Source of the DNA: Bacillota bacterium | GTDB taxonomy: Bacteria > Bacillota > Clostridia > Lachnospirales > Lachnospiraceae | Length of the DNA: 5,597 nucleotides | NCBI GenBank assembly: GCA_023458855.1 | Contig: JAEWWQ010000059.1 | Location: 1 to 5,597, forward strand | Direction of reading: 5' to 3' | Shown: positions 5,370-5,597 of the stretch, one piece after another | Layout of the letters: each line of letters starts with the position of its first letter | How positions within the stretch are numbered: position 1 is the first letter of the stretch | Made by a program: the position numbers and the translations under genes | The notes under the pieces: model-generated | The model's input: the letters and a program-made list of their open reading frames with translations, nothing else | What the model was told of the DNA's origin: nothing | The model's database searches: none

Positions 5370-5597
5370 ATGAATTTAAGAAGAGTACACCATGTAGCTG
5401 TCATAGTTTCAGATTATGAGAAATCGAGGGATTTCTATTTAAATTTGCTTGGCTTTAAAGTAATAAGAGAAAATTACAGAGAGGACAGAGGCGATTACAA
5501 GCTCGATTTAGAATTAGAGGGATGTGAATTGGAAATATTTTCAGGTAAGAATAATCCGAAAAGACCCAGCTATCCTGAGGCTTGCGGACTCAGGCAT
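5370..5597 (+). CDS. gloA2: Glyoxalase-I-like VOC metalloprotein (YaeR/SMU1112c type), 3' end outside window
   Basis: The first 76 residues of a VOC-superfamily protein are visible; members of this subfamily are about 125-130 residues, so roughly 40% is missing. The N-terminus RVHHVAVIVSDYEKSRDFY, followed by NLLGFKVI, is the first beta-alpha-beta-beta-beta module. YREDRGDYKLDL, the strand CELEIFSG, and RPSYPEACGLRH are signatures of the YaeR/YwkD/SMU1112c group rather than of classical GloA. Expected metal ligands seen are the histidine of the HH pair (7/8), E55 and H76; the final glutamate lies beyond the window. These proteins bind a divalent metal, but their substrate is uncertain, and methylglyoxal detoxification is not shown. 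The ATG at 5370 has GAGGT (5356-5360) 9 bases upstream; ATGs at 5354 and 5365 are in other frames. The 321-base gap suggests its own transcript. Confidence 0.92.
   Translation, partial: MNLRRVHHVAVIVSDYEKSRDFYLNLLGFKVIRENYREDRGDYKLDLELEGCELEIFSGKNNPKRPSYPEACGLRH

Overview
The window is AT-rich, uses TGA as a stop, has purine-rich Shine-Dalgarno sites and one TTG start. It carries gene families common in anaerobic low-GC Firmicutes (Clostridia, plausibly a gut Lachnospiraceae). The taxonomic call rests on protein style and composition only. No mobile element, tRNA, rRNA or CRISPR array was seen.

Layout. Positions 1-1424 (+) hold the C-terminal 473 residues of a membrane-anchored GGDEF-EAL protein whose N-terminus lies outside the window. 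A secreted lipoprotein with a PQQ-like beta-propeller region follows at 1553-2521 (+). After a clear promoter and a 14-bp palindrome comes a C_GCAxxG_C_C putative redox protein (2645-3151, +), closed by a strong intrinsic terminator (3175-3217). Convergent to it, on the minus strand, is a compact operon read from 4409 down to 3236: an unrecognised 66-residue ORF, then two halves of an ArsP/DUF318-type permease (160 and 178 aa) joined by an ATGA overlap. Its promoter has an extended -10, with a TGTGA-N5-TCACA inverted repeat near -42. Diverging from it, at 4602-5048 (+), is a TTG-initiated staygreen-family protein, a homologue of the plant/bacterial Mg-dechelatase. A 321-bp stretch with no convincing gene follows, and the window ends inside a glyoxalase-I-like VOC metalloprotein of the YaeR/SMU1112c type (5370-5597, +).

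How the genes may work together. The c-di-GMP enzyme and the lipoprotein are adjacent and co-oriented, so the lipoprotein may serve the cell surface under c-di-GMP control (inference). C_GCAxxG_C_C proteins are known to lie close to transporter genes, and here the neighbour is a split permease, so a joint redox/transport role is reasonable, with unknown substrate. The staygreen homologue is the most surprising gene, because its best-known relatives remove Mg from chlorophyll and nothing else here is photosynthetic.
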